Of a stretch of 64,000 nucleotides of DNA, positions 12,219 through 27,055 are shown in pieces. Position 1 is the stretch's first letter. Each line of letters begins with the position of its first letter. This stretch comes from Atrina japonica (Eukaryota; Mollusca; Bivalvia; Pterioida; Pinnidae): positions 442,377 to 506,376 of the forward strand of contig BROG01000548.1 of the NCBI GenBank assembly GCA_030159075.1. Direction: 5' to 3'. Made by a program: the position numbers and the translations under genes. The notes beneath the pieces were generated by a model. The model searched no databases. It was not told the origin of the DNA and saw nothing but the letters and a program-made list of their open reading frames with translations.

Positions 12219-12420
12219 GGGGACTCTGTGACCGAGTCGTTGGAACAAAGTGCTTTGACCTACAAAGTCTCTAGCCTCTAGACAGCGCGCGTTCGAATTC
12301 AACTGGAACTTAAACTGAGTTTGATGGAAAGTTTGTCCGTTTTACTTGTGGACGTAACCAGGTTTTCTTCAACACTACTAAAAACATATGACAGAACAAT
12401 TGATGACTATGGCATAAAAC
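12219..12420 (+). mobile_element. tRNA-Ser/Leu-headed SINE, decayed
   Basis: The head GGACTCTGTGACCGAGTCGT resembles a type II tRNA A-box region. A B-box-like GCGTTCGAATTC lies at 12289-12300. The body ends near 'gactatggcataaaac', the same kind of tail as the SINEs at 15490 and 52945. Confidence 0.6.
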
Positions 12421-12441
12421 AGCATTTTAAATTCCAAATAT

Positions 12442-12516
12442 CCAATCTCTTACACAGAGTTATCGGTCCTTGCACGCCCTGAGTGCAAGGACCGACAACT
12501 CTGAATAAGAGATTAT
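12442..12516. mobile_element. Hairpin element, near-intact (CTTACACAGAG family)
   Basis: Arms of about 32 bases (12444-12475 and 12483-12514) pair around a 7-base loop. The left arm has TCTTACACAGAGTTATCGGT and the right arm is its inverse with few mismatches. It is the reference copy for the partial arms at 2571, 5325 and 33485. Confidence 0.75.
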
Positions 12517-13026
12517 CCAAATATTGCCCTTAGAATTCACCCGTAAAACTTTACATTACTCCCTACAAAAAGATAAAAGTAATAACAATTTACATGGTGT
12601 AAGTTAAATAGAGGAAAAGGTGACGATTTAAGTGAAATGGAAGCATTTTCCATGTAGATTGTCAACTTATACTAAGTACCGTACTCAACGTCTTTTTTCT
12701 AACAGGAAAATCATAAATGTGACCCAATTTTTGTGCGTGAATAATAAAAAACAATAATGTGTTTCATATTCACTAAGATCCAGTAGTTCTGAAATGACTA
12801 TTTCGCCAACATAGTAAAATAAATAATTCATTTGCCTCACGGAATACAATAGTATTGAATATCAATGTGCTCAAATGTCATCTTTTCTGGCGCTTCATTG
12901 TCTATTTTCATGGCGCTCAAATGCCTACTATCGTGATCAAATGTCCATATGTCTATATCTCAATAACTGGAGCGAACAAATCTCACGGAAACGCCAGTTT
13001 TACGACTAGATATGACAAAATTTAAG

Positions 13027-13122
<96 letters not shown>
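13027..13122. repeat. (CT)n then (TA)n microsatellite
   Basis: CT units to 13107, then TA units to 13122. Confidence 0.95.
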
Positions 13123-13253
13123 ATAATAAATAAATAAAGAGAGACAACAGAAGTAAAAGAAAAACAAAAACCCATGTATGTCACTTTATGAGTATTGACT
13201 AAACATTTTGATTATTTTCATCAGAATTGATTAAGATAGGCAGGTTTACTCAC

Positions 13254-13360
13254 ATAGGCGGGGGGGGGGGGGGGGGGGCATTTTTTCATATATTATCAAC
13301 ACGTTTGAACCAAGAAAGGGTGGACATTTTTTTCATATATTATCAACACGTCTGGAATTC
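13254..13360. repeat. Poly-G run and duplicated TTTTTTCATATATTATCAAC
   Basis: A run of 19 G (13260-13278) is followed by CATTTTTTCATATATTATCA, which recurs at about 13324. The run may form a G-quadruplex, or may vary in length. Confidence 0.8.
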
Positions 13361-13431
13361 ATAAATAGGCTTCCCAGCTTTTCAAAATCAATAGTTTTCT
13401 GGACGCCCTCGTCAGGCTCACGCATTTGTGT

Positions 13432-14117
13432 TTTACATATGACTTAGATACGACACCATGTTAAATATTTTACTTAAGACTTGGATATGACAAAATGTTA
13501 ATTGTTTTACATATGACTCAGATGCGACATAGTGTTAAGTGTTTTACATACGACTCAGATATGACACAATGTTACGTGTTTTACATATGACTCAGATGCG
13601 ACACAATGTTAAGCGTTTTACATATGACTTAGATATGACAAAGTTACGCGTTTTACATATGACTTAGATATGACACAATGTTAAGTGTTTTACATATGAC
13701 TTAGATATGACACAATGTTAAGTGTTTGCATATGACTTAGATATGACAAAGTTACGCGTTTTACATATGACTTAAATATGACACAATGTTAAGTGTTTTA
13801 CATATGACGTAGATACGACACAATGTTAAGGTTTTACATATGACTAAGATACGACACAATGTTAAGTATTTACATATGACTTAGATATGACAAAGTTACG
13901 CGCTTTACATATGACTTAGATATGACACAATGTTAAGTGTTTTACATATGACTTAGATATGACACAATGTTAAGTGTTTTACATATGACTTAGATATGAC
14001 ACAATGTTAAGTGTTTTACATGACTTAGATATGACACAATGTTAAGTGTTTTACATATGACTTAGATATGACACAATGTTAAGTGTTTTACATATGACTT
14101 AGATATGACACAATGTT
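13432..14117. repeat. 37-bp minisatellite, about 19 units
   Basis: The unit starts GTTTTACATATGACTTAGAT and continues ATGACACAATGTTAAGT (37 bases). Units vary by a few substitutions and 1-6-base deletions; a shortened AAAGTTACGC variant recurs at several points. That suggests higher-order copying of variant units. No coding frame is kept. Confidence 0.95.
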
Positions 14118-15199
14118 TACATGTCTGACTTACAAGAGATAAATGTCTTACATATAACTCAGTCAGGTTGGGAGGCAGGATCTGAGTGTCTGTTTTAGTG
14201 ATTTAGAGACATATTTTACACAAGCCTTCCATTTACATGGTGTTCATTTTAAAATCTGGACACTGAACACAGGGGTTAATTATTTACATGTGTGACTCAG
14301 ACTGCATATACACGTACATGTATTTTACATTTCACTTACACTGCTTCTCAAGAACTAAACTAAACTTGAATATTGTAACAACATTATGAATACGGAATAC
14401 TTTCAGAGAAAATATAACTTTCAACAAACATATTATATACCCTTGGATAATTAGGGATAAGCATTAAGCTTTTATTTATTTCAACGATTTATTCTAATCA
14501 CATGTTTATTTTATTAAAAATGTACGATATATAATATCTGACGTAATGTTTTCAATATTCACATGACTATTTCAGAGTAGAATCGTGAAAATATTGAAAA
14601 AGGTATGTCCATTGGATAGTATTAATGATGGAATTTGTTCTCCGACGGCACCAAACACAATAAAGTTTTAGGTTATTATTTATTGTAATACAGCCGTAGT
14701 AATGATAAATATCTTTTTTTTCTTTTTCGTTTTCCTCCTTCTTCAGTACACGTCCATATTTATATATTTGATAATATAACTTTTCTTAATTGACATGTAG
14801 CAGAATGATATGTATTCTAAATTTGTATGTTGTATTCTGCAATGTATTTATATTATTGACCTGGTTTTATGAGTAACAAACTGAACAGGAATAGATCGAG
14901 AAGGTCTACAATTAATGGGATTTTCTTTACGAAAGATACAGTCACGTTAATTCTGGTGAAATTTACCTAGGTCTAAAACCGTAGTATTATAAGAATACGT
15001 AATAATTTACTATAACAAAATATGTATCAAAAATCATATAAAATGTAAAAAAAGAAGAAACAAAATTGAATTGAATATAGGAGTATATATAGATGCCATT
15101 ACATTGGTTTTGTTTTGTGTTAGATACAATAAGGTGAGGGACGATACGTTAAGATATTAAGGGGCCTACCAATGAGCAACTTTCAACATATATGTAACA
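14118..15199. other. No feature seen
   Basis: AT-rich sequence with short homopolymer runs only, and no open frame of credible composition. The first 60 bases are a fading edge of the 37-bp minisatellite. Confidence 0.5.
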
Positions 15200-15200
15200 T

Positions 15201-15233
<33 letters not shown>

Positions 15234-15262
15234 TAGACAGATAGACAGATAGACAGATAGAT
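15200..15262. repeat. (GACA)n/(GATA)n microsatellite
   Basis: ACAG units grade into GATAGACA units. Confidence 0.95.
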
Positions 15263-15489
15263 AATTTAATATTGACTGAAGGTACAACTTATACAAAACA
15301 AACCAATGCAAATGATATCTTTATAATAAAAAGATAATATTTACAATAATTCAACATTGACTGAAGGTGTATCAATGTTCTTCTATAGAAGGGAGAGGAG
15401 TTGAGAGAGGCCTATGTAAATTTGACCCTTGGGGAAGGGGAGGGAACACACAATGTCTTTAATTTAGAACGATTCTTTATCTTTTTGAG

Positions 15490-15866
15490 GAGCCGACCTG
15501 GTTCAGTCGGTAGCACGCCCGACTCTTGATCGTGAGGTCGTGAGTTCGAGTCCATCCGCCGGCAGGTTGGTTTCCTGTTCTTCGGATGAGACAGTAAAAA
15601 CCGAGGTCCCATATCACAGTAGGTGTCGGCACATTAAAGAATCTTCACTGCTCAGTGGCCGTAACACTGGAACCTCGGCGGACTTTGTGATAAAATTTTC
15701 TTGCTTACTTGCGGTGGGCTGGTAGTCTCTTCCCGGATACATTGTAACCGACATTGTAACCGAGTTATTTCCTACTCCATTTAAAACTGGCTAAATCATA
15801 TGACTGAAAAAATTGAGAATGGCATAAAAAACTAAAACCAAAACAAGGAAAAAAAAAAAAAAAAAG
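15490..15866 (+). mobile_element. tRNA-Lys-headed SINE, Meta-type
   Basis: The head begins GAGCCGACCTGGTTCAGTCG, has an A box (TGGTTCAGTCGG), CTCTTGA in the anticodon-loop region and a B box (GAGTTCGAGTCC, 15541-15552). It resembles tRNA-Lys. The body has CTTCGGATGAGACAGTAAAA and ACCGAGGTCC, like the central domain of MetaSINEs (for example bivalve RUDI) as I remember it. The 3' end has a poly-A run at 15849-15865. The A box, B box and A-tail are seen directly; the family is from memory. It is not a functional tRNA gene, since the acceptor stem does not pair. Confidence 0.75.
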
Positions 15867-15922
15867 AGGGCCTCAAAGAACCCTACAAATGTAGAAGAAG
15901 ACCGAACCCTCACTATATAAAG

Positions 15923-15924
<2 letters not shown>

Positions 15925-16005
<81 letters not shown>

Positions 16006-16048
16006 TATATATATCGCTGATAATAACAATAATAATAATAATAATAAT
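15925..16048. repeat. (TA)n then (AAT)n microsatellite
   Basis: TA to 16014, then AAT units at 16028-16048. Confidence 0.95.
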
Positions 16049-16567
16049 CTTTCTATAGTTGAAATGTCATAGACACAGATTTCACTGATAATTACAGACA
16101 GTTTTATGCATTTAAACCATTCAGAATTTTAGAAAAAATGCTCTATCAGAGTCCACATGTGGTTTCTGGAGAGGAAGGGGGTCTGAAATTTGATTAATTC
16201 AGATGTAACAGATATGACATCCGGATAATCTTTCCCTAATCTGATTACATCCCACAGTCCACCTCCATGACAAGTCCTTTGTCCTTGTTTACTGGGACCA
16301 AATAAACAAATATATAATCCCTGTATACTGTTAACAGGAAATGCCGTCCCTTTAGCCTGATATTTTTTTATAGCAAATTAAGAAATCTTTTAAAAATAAG
16401 CCTAATTAAGAAAGTAAATAAGAAGAACAAATCAATAAAAATGATATATATAAAAAAGATATTCAAGTAAATGAATGAATTAAATCAGCAATATCGCTGA
16501 TTAAACACAGTATAAATAAGAAAAAATTTTAAACAAGGAAACAACACAGTATTATAAATTACATGTA

Positions 16568-16614
16568 AAAATAATAATAATAATAATAATATTAATAATA
16601 ATAATAATAATAAT
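16568..16614. repeat. (AAT)n microsatellite
   Basis: AAT/ATA units with one ATT interruption. Confidence 0.9.
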
Positions 16615-16704
16615 ATCAATGTAGAAAATTTTTTTCCTAAAATTTTATAGACTGTAACCTACAAAACACTTGTTCACAAGCCATTATCTAAAATATTACA
16701 CAGT

Positions 16705-16708
<4 letters not shown>

Positions 16709-16768
<60 letters not shown>
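16709..16768. repeat. (GA)n microsatellite
   Basis: A pure GA tract of 60 bases. Confidence 0.95.
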
Positions 16769-16770
<2 letters not shown>

Positions 16771-17689
16771 TATCACAGATATGTATATATAATTGACATT
16801 GTTTATGAAACAAATATTGTATATATTGTATATTTGTTTATTTTTATCAATAACATTGTACTTATGGGTAAAAAGAGGATAAAGTATCTTGAACATTTTG
16901 AAAAATACAAGATAATTTCATAATGAAGTTTTATGTATATTAATTTCAAGCCTTATGATTTTAATTTTCAGTGCAATTTGGTGAATTCAAAATTTTCAAG
17001 TTATTTATGTGACAGAGATATTTATTGGTAATGGAATTCAGAACCATCATCTTTCTAGAATTTTTAAGTACAATCTATTTTTCATAAAATAAATTTTTGA
17101 TATATTTAAAATCTGAAATGGTGTTCTTGATAAAAAAAAGTTTACTGTCAATAAATAAATAGATAAAATGATAAATAGATAGATTGATAAAGATATAAAT
17201 ATATAAACCAATAAATAAATAACTGAATGACCAGTTAAATGAATATATAAACCCAAATTCTATCCCCCTCTATTTTATTTACTGTTTCTTTGTCTACTTA
17301 TTTTTCTCTTTTTGTAAACATTAGTGTGATATATATATATATATGTACGTATGATGTGGAAGTTCAAAGTTTGAAGAATATGCAATAAAATTTGTTCAAT
17401 TCAAACATAGATTAATGAATATATATACAATGAATTAGTTATTTGGTAAAAAAATAAATATTAGAATAAAAATAGAAAAGGATGTATGTAAGATAGGACA
17501 AATTTGAGGACAAGATGATAATTTTTTTTCTAACACAACCTCTTGCAATCATAGGTGGAATAGCCTGATACAAAATTGATCTCATGTTTCAGCTTTGAGA
17601 TTTCCCACTTTTTATTATTGCTTTTCAATAATAATAATAATAATAACAAGAAAAAGAGGGAATTTTGAAAAAAATTAGAAAAATTATCC

Positions 17690-17825
17690 TAGATCTTTTG
17701 AAGCTTCATAAGTCCTGAAAATTTGAGTGAAATCGGCCGAGCCGTTTCTAAGCTAGGGACAGTACAAATTTTACTAGAAGAAAAAAAAAAGAATAATAAT
17801 AATAATAATAATAATGATAATAAAA
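17690..17825 (+). mobile_element. 3' end of a non-LTR-type element with (AAT)n tail
   Basis: The segment GAAATCGGCCGAGCCGTTTC at 17729-17748 and AGTACAAATTTTACTAGAAG lead into an A-run and (AAT)n at 17791-17822. A conserved 3' segment ending in a short tandem tail is typical of LINE or SINE 3' ends. No RT sequence is attached. I recall this phrase as a frequent repeat end in molluscs, but cannot name the family. Confidence 0.45.
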
Positions 17826-18074
17826 AAAATATATAAATATAATCCTAATTTAATCACAATAGTAGATCAATATTATCATTCTTCATTGATTTTCTGAAAA
17901 AAAAACATAACCGAAGTGATATTTGAAATATGTTAGTGAATATTTTTTCAACAGCAACCAAATAATTCACAAATTTTGATATTTATTCTGTCATTTTCGA
18001 ATTTTGTGTCACGTTGAAATCTGTTTTCGATGAACATTATTTAGCTTGACATCTTGAACACAGATTATGTGTAT

Positions 18075-18235
18075 TAAGTCGTGTCACGCCTGACCACGCC
18101 TCCTCTCGTCGCTTACATCCAATAATCGTCAGTTTTGTCCAATCAGAAGCATTGGGTCAGCCTACTTTTAAACGCACCAATGAAAAATTAACAGTAGTAT
18201 CTTTCTATACTAAATCGCGTAAATATATCTTGCTG
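18075..18235 (+). promoter_or_regulatory. Probable zic promoter region (CCAAT cluster, CACGCC boxes)
   Basis: Three CCAAT boxes (18119-18123, 18139-18143, 18177-18181) and one ATTGG (18151-18155) fall within 65 bases. Two CACGCC boxes (18085-18090, 18095-18100) lie just upstream; such GC boxes can bind Sp/KLF or Gli/Zic-type fingers. An AT-rich stretch (AAATATAT) sits at about 18222. This lies 280-430 bases before the start codon and is more GC- and CpG-rich than its surroundings. The start of transcription is not known. Confidence 0.5.
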
Positions 18236-18500
18236 TGTTATAAATGAGTTAGAATATTTTGGTATCCGACTGTGAACCACTTCATACCAAGAAAAACGAA
18301 CTAAGATCCAGAAAATATTGTTTTCAAATCGAGGACAACCAGGGAGAAGTTGACAGAAGTTTTATCTGTAGAACGTAAGACATTCTTTTAATCTCCTAGC
18401 GTTAGTTATTTTTACTGAACTGACTTCTCAGCACGCAAAACAAGTGATCATTACAGATACCCCTGTGCAATCACAGTGTTATCGCAATACCTAACGCAGG

Positions 18501-20959
<2,459 letters not shown>

Positions 20960-21083
20960 GGACAGTTGTACCACAACGACAGAGACCATCATCCATGTTA
21001 CTGCCATAGTGAAAAAATAGGACTTGAAGTTTGTTTAACAACTTTACCATTGTTTCTAACGTTGTTTTTTATCATTATTTACT

Positions 21084-21089
21084 AATAAA
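21084..21089 (+). terminator. zic polyadenylation signal AATAAA
   Basis: A canonical AATAAA 125 bases after the stop codon, followed by a T/G-rich stretch (TTTTTCTTTGTCTTCG at 21110-21125). The implied 3' UTR is about 150 bases. Later signals are possible. Confidence 0.6.
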
Positions 21090-21125
21090 TATTGTTTAAT
21101 TTATCGGCATTTTTCTTTGTCTTCG

Positions 21126-23520
21126 AAAGTTAGAACACTCAGTGTAAATGAGGTACAGGTCAACTTGCTGGTAGTGAAAATAATGACCTAATTTTCAACA
21201 GACGAACAAGGTCATTTATTGCAACAAATACATATAGTGAAAGTTTTGATGAAATACTCTTTTAAAAGAAACATTTAGATAAATATTTCTATGAATTCAT
21301 ATTCGTAGGATGAAATATGTTAAAATTTATTTTCAATATATAGCAACAAAATTGTCAAAATGAAAGTCTGAAACTCGTAAAAATTGGTAATATCTAGTTT
21401 GACTACAATGTTTTATCGCCAAAATTCTTCTTTCCAACCAAAAGTCACGTGGCTGTCAATTTATATTGCAATGTTGTCTGCATATGATTATTTGGTTATT
21501 TTTCACTACAAATACTGTTTGATTATGGATTAGGAGCTTCAAATTTGGACATAAAACAGTCAGATCCGGGTATTTTCCTATGATAAGTCGACAAAGGGTG
21601 TGTAACATGACCTTAGGGTACGCAAGCATATACGTAACTTGTAGATTCCCGTCGTTGTGTCAATACAGTGCCCTTTACTGATTTTCAAATTTTGTAATTT
21701 TGTAAATGACATCATTCCAGTTTACTCTCGCTCTATTGGTAGTCATTAGGTAAGATGCGTTATTGCGACCTATCCTGATATTAGCCATGCAAATGTTTTA
21801 AATACAGAATAAAATCAAATGTGAAGACATGAAAACTGTGTTACAAACAAATAGTGTGTGATTAATTGTTGTATGAAGTCATTTAAACAATTCGAAAAAT
21901 TGGAAATCATGAAACGATTGAATCTTTCCGATTTATACCTAGAAAACAAGGATAAGTTTGTAATTTCAGGAAGTATGGTATAAAAAATTAGTCCAATCAA
22001 CTAACAGAACTAAAAAACACGCGGATAATGTATGTAGGTAACATAATGTTAATCATTTTATTGTTCACGGGTGTAGGCTAGGTGATAAGAGAGACAACAA
22101 TGGATCACAAAAAATACCACAACTTCTGTGAAAAACACAGAAATCTTGACTTTTTTCATTAACAAAGAATTCAAACATTAAGCATTTAGAGAGAAAATTG
22201 TAACAATTATTTACTAAATATTGATAATTGATGATGAACAACATGTTACGATAACATTTCTTCCAACTTTAGGTTTTTATACATTAATTCATAATGTTAT
22301 TATTTTACGCCACTTTCAACGATATTGCAGTTATATTGTGGGTTCAAAATGTTAATAACATGGAATATCTGTATACAAAATTTCGCATTAACTTGAAGGG
22401 CATACTTTACGATTTTTACAAATCGGCGTATTTGAATTGGGTTTTCTAGTTATATTGTCAAAGGTTCAGTCTATGTAAACTTCTGACTTAGCAAGTCTGA
22501 AAGAAGACTGACTTCAACAAGGAGTACTTGACCTAACACCACAAGTGCAGGAACCCTTTGAAAATAATTGTTGTGTGTGGTTTTCTAAGTTTTCTATTTT
22601 ATCATTCGGAACCAATTGAGGAGAAATATTATCAATGAACCACTCTTTTTAAAACTGTATTTCATTTCAATATCAGTAAAATACACATAACAAAGGGATT
22701 TTATCACCGTTATTTTTAAAGATCAATTTTTCTTTCCTTTTCCTTCTGTTTAAATCATTAAATTGATCCACCCGCCTTTATGGATAAATGCAGACTGCGA
22801 TAGAAAATGTTTACATAAGCAACGAGAAAAGTTTAATTTTTGCTTTCAAATGAATTTTATTATTATTACTTTGAGGGATTTTAATTCTTGTATTTGGTAT
22901 AACTTGTATATTGAATTACAGATGGTTTAAGAATTACGATGCCTTTGTATTTACTTCCTGACTTTTCAAAGCGAGACTTGTTCTGTGTCAATAAAATTGA
23001 TTGCAGGTTTACTTCGTCACCAGAAGTCATCGAACACATACTTGTATATGTCTGCATGTTAACTAAAATAACAGCGTTCAACAATGACATGTATTTATAT
23101 AAACGAATTGTTTTACTTTGAAAAAATAATACATATACATATAATCAATTTATACCAAACAGAATGTATGGATTATTTTGATTTTCTTTTCTGTTCAGTT
23201 CGGTTATTCTTTGTAATATTAATTTGACACATAAATAAATGAAAGGTCTTTGCCGTCGAAATGTCTAATGAGGTATTTTATTCTTTTAAAAAGATAATAC
23301 AATACATTTTCGATAAATATTTGTATATCTATTAAGTGCATATATCTCAGTACAGTACTGAGCTCTAATGATACAATCAGTACGAAGTTGCCTCCCCAAA
23401 TTAAAATAATAATAATGATAAATAACTTGGACGGCGTGGCGAGATTGACTCCCTAAGATTTAAACTGCAAGTTACTTGCACATCATCATAGTTTGTTATA
23501 CTTAAAAAATCCTGTACTAC
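21126..23520. other. Gene-free sequence downstream of zic
   Basis: No credible open frame, no RNA gene and few repeats over 2.4 kb, which is unusually clean for this window. It could include distal 3' UTR or regulatory DNA; nothing specific is visible. Confidence 0.4.
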
Positions 23521-23524
23521 ATTT

Positions 23525-23852
23525 AAAGGGGCGTTACCTATCTTTTTTTTTTTTTCAAACACAAAATTTCCCTTTTTACTACTTAGGCTGAAAAAAAAAC
23601 CTTAAAGTCTTATATTTGGTGAAAATTTTGTAAGAAATACAGTTTTGGCAATCATTCACTTGCAATTTGATTAATTCAACATTAATATTTGTATATATGC
23701 ATGCCACATTGGCTTATTTTCACAAAATGTATAGGAATATATTTCTTATGCCTGTGAATAGCTCTTATTTGATATTGTAAATCAAGTACAAGTAGTATAA
23801 GTAGAAAACAAATCGATGATTTGTTTTTGGTAAACACAGCTAATGCCCCTTT
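23525..23852. mobile_element. Foldback MITE (AAAGGGGCATTAG family), copy 1
   Basis: The left end AAAGGGGCGTTA is matched inversely by CACAGCTAATGCCCCTTT at the right end. The inner halves are also partly inverted (CTATAC/CTGTGAATAG..TATTCCT phrases). No coding capacity. Confidence 0.7.
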
Positions 23853-24660
23853 ATAAGCAAATTTAAACACAGTGCACATGCAATGAGGAGACACAAGACC
23901 TCCGTGTAACAATACCTGGATAAGCTTCTACTATAAACATTTTGCATTAATGGAGAACATTTTCTTATTACTACAAGCTTTCATTTCCGTAATTTTTTTT
24001 CTCAAGAAAGCACCAACAGTACTGTAAATTTTGGTCTAGGCTTTCCAACGACTACGGTATATAAACTGTTCAAATCACCCACACTCCTCTTGTCCACAGC
24101 AAATCTCTTTAATAAGAAGTAAGGTACAACTGCTAGAAAATTTCTCATTGTTGTTTTTCCTACAAAGGCGGACCGGATCCCGCAGTGCCCGACAATGTAA
24201 CATCAACTCTCTCTTATATCGGGGTTCATCTAGTCTTGATCTCGTGCTGTGTCCCTTTTGAATGATAAAATGACACTCTATACACAATCCCATAATCCAT
24301 TCAGACTATTGTTAAAGAAGGATTCACAAAATGGACCTGTTTTTCGACTTTGTTGGGTCTCATCGGTAATAATTGGTGTTTGGATAAATGCCCGAGTTAT
24401 CCCGTTCTAATTCAGCGATCGGTTACATAACAATATTTAGACATATTTGTCCGACCTGCAATTGTTTGGGAATAATGATGTATCACGTTCCTTTACGCTA
24501 ATACGCTTTTTAATGGGGATTTAACTGGATGAAAACGCTTTTGACAAAATACAGAGATGACAAAACATTGTTTTTAAATAGCATCATTACACTGGTAGTT
24601 TACAGATGATGTTATTAAAATAAACTCAAATTGTGTGTCGGCCTCTATCACAGGCATTGC
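23853..24660. other. No feature seen
   Basis: Mixed sequence without a recognisable gene. A 72-codon - strand frame at 24075-24293 matches no family I know. Confidence 0.4.
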
Positions 24661-24662
24661 AC

Positions 24663-24717
24663 TGTGTGTGTGTGTGCGTGCGTGCCTGCGTACGTGTGTG
24701 TGTGTGTGTGTGTGTGT
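24663..24717. repeat. (GT)n microsatellite with GC interruptions
   Basis: TG units broken by CGTGCGTGCCTGCGTACG. Confidence 0.9.
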
Positions 24718-24768
24718 TCATAGAATGAAATCCTGCAACGGAAGTGAGTCGTCCAAAAATACATCTTT

Positions 24769-25037
24769 AAAGGGACATTAGCCGTGTTTACCCAATATTT
24801 CCATTTTGCTCTACTTTTACTACTTGTTCCTGATGTTCAAAAACAAATAAGAGCTATACACAGCATAAAAATCTTTTATTCCTATATATTTTGTTAAAAT
24901 ATGGTCAGTTACAGTGTGGTATGCATATACAAATAGTAAGGTTGAGTGAATCAAGTGCCAAACTTGGGTTTCTCAAGCAATTTTCGCAAAATTTATAGGA
25001 ATTTAAGATTTTATATGCCTGTGTATATCAGAGTTTT
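24769..25037 (+). mobile_element. Foldback MITE (AAAGGGGCATTAG family), copy 2, right end lost
   Basis: Starts AAAGGGACATTAGCCGTGTT and keeps the CAAATAAGAGCTATACACAG and CCTATATATTTTGT phrases of copy 3, but no terminal AATGCCCCTTT follows. Confidence 0.65.
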
Positions 25038-25047
25038 TGAAATACAC

Positions 25048-25235
25048 CGGTCTTGCCAGAAAAACCGGTGAATTTTACAAATGTCCAGTGAAATCTATTT
25101 GATAACTGGTTCAAATGACCAGTAATTTTCCATTTCATTTCAATTGTGTATATATACAGACCGGTACAAAATTTTCTTTGACCAGTGAAATTCCTTTATT
25201 CACTAGTCCGATTGACCAGTAATTTATTTTTTATT
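25048..25235. repeat. Local repeats of ACCGGT / GACCAGTAATTT phrases
   Basis: CCGGTGAATTT, CCAGTGAAAT and GACCAGTAATTT phrases alternate four to five times with irregular spacing. Origin unknown. Confidence 0.4.
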
Positions 25236-25671
25236 TCAAAATGTCTGGTATATAAAGTTTTTGTATTGTATATTGTATATCAAGCTGTAGTACATACCTA
25301 ACACACAGTGCTGTAATTCTACAGCTCAATTAGCTTTATTCGTTATAAAAGGTAAAACATCTATTATAACGAACTACTGCTATTACAATAACAAGATTCC
25401 GATATATTTTGAATCTTTAGTATCCATCTCTCAGCTGGTCTGCTGTATAATTACTTATCACGAAGATCTAATACCACACGGACGGGATTGCTAGTAAAGT
25501 TATATCAACTATCCTTCATATGCCAGAGGATTTTTATATTTCATTTTTCATTGAATGAAACCATAGTAAATAAATGACGTCAAGTCTTATCAAGGTTGAA
25601 TAATCTTCCTTTGTAACATTTACCTTTCGGCATACAGTTGAATTCAAATATGATAAACAATCACAAAACTA

Positions 25672-25673
<2 letters not shown>

Positions 25674-25767
<94 letters not shown>
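25674..25767. repeat. (TA)n microsatellite
   Basis: About 94 bases of pure TA. Confidence 0.97.
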
Positions 25768-25770
<3 letters not shown>

Positions 25771-25835
25771 TAACACACCTTTATTGAACACTCTTACATT
25801 GAAATCTGGATAATGTTTATAAGCTTGTGTTACAG

Positions 25836-25922
25836 TGGAGCTACGACCAGAACTCATTAGAAATAAGTTATTTCATGGTTTAAAGCGCGATAATCTAACC
25901 ACTCGACCACAGAGCATTCCAC
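25836..25922 (-). mobile_element. SINE head fragment (tRNA-Ser/Leu type)
   Basis: On the - strand, GTGGTCGAGTGGTTAGATTA and a following CGCTTTAAACCATG segment match the heads of the SINEs at 53172 and 33975. The B box is decayed. Confidence 0.5.
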
Positions 25923-26339
25923 GTGTACAATTAATACGCTCACAAATTTTATTATTATTATTATTGTTATTATTATTATTTATTTATTTATTTATTTCTA
26001 CAACAAGATGCACAAATAAGTAATAGAACCTTTATCATAGCCTGAACGCTGTAAATCAATCTTGTTTTCTGTATACTAGATATTGGAGTAATATGTAGCA
26101 GGTTATAATCTTCAAATACGACAGCAATTTTGCAAACATTCGTTCTACTTTTTATCCTCTAAATATGTGTAATGAACTAACCTGTATAGAAATAGTTGAT
26201 AACAAATTTTGCGAATTCAATTATTGATATTTCATTTTTTTGTAATCTGTCGTTAAAAGTTTTGATATTAAAAGATAGAATGTAGGAATTGGAAATAAAT
26301 ACAAGAGTGAAAATTTCTATCACTTACAACAACAGCAAT

Positions 26340-26610
26340 GATAACAACAGCATTAACAATGATTATAACAACGACAATAATAAAAAAATATTAATGGCGA
26401 TGATGATGATGATGGTTATGCTGATTGTGCTGCTGCTGATGATGATATTGTAGAAGTAGAAGGTGAAAATGATGATTTGGTGATGATGCTTATGAAGAAG
26501 ATGACGATGATTATTGTGATGATGATTTTGTTGATGGTGCTTGTAATGATGAAGAAGAAAATGGTGGTGATGATGATGATAATGATGATGATGATGATGA
26601 TAATGGTGAT
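26340..26610. repeat. Imperfect trinucleotide tract (AAC, then GAT)
   Basis: AAC/ACA units up to about 26385 are followed by GATGAT-rich units to 26606. Old and interrupted. Confidence 0.85.
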
Positions 26611-27055
26611 AACTGATATTTTGTTAGTAGAATGAGGATGCCTACATTTAGATAAAAAAAATCTTCCATTGTCTATTCATACTATTTTTTACTAGATCAA
26701 AATATTTTTATTATAGCAATATACCAGGAAATGAGATATCTATTTATTTAAAATCACACCTGTATCTGATTAAAAATTAATACTGTCAATAACTTTATTA
26801 ACTTAATACACACTCCAAATTCTGTATAACGTTTGCATATGTTTTACTAGACAGGAAAAAATTTATCAATTTTAAAATTTACTTTGGGTCACTTACAAAA
26901 CACAGCCACTCATATTAAATTCAGTAAATATATTGTGAATACAATGTAACGAAAGTAATTTCTGTACAATGTATGTGGTTTCATTTACATGTAATCATAT
27001 ATTTAATATGTAAAAAGTAATGGCTTTCCAATATTCAAAATTCATCATTTGGAAA

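Noticed and set aside
13432..14117. CRISPR-like array (37-bp regular repeats)
   Set aside because: The repeats are directly adjacent with no unique spacers, in eukaryotic DNA.
15490..15565. tRNA-Lys gene
   Set aside because: The A and B boxes are present but the acceptor stem does not pair, and a SINE body and poly-A follow.
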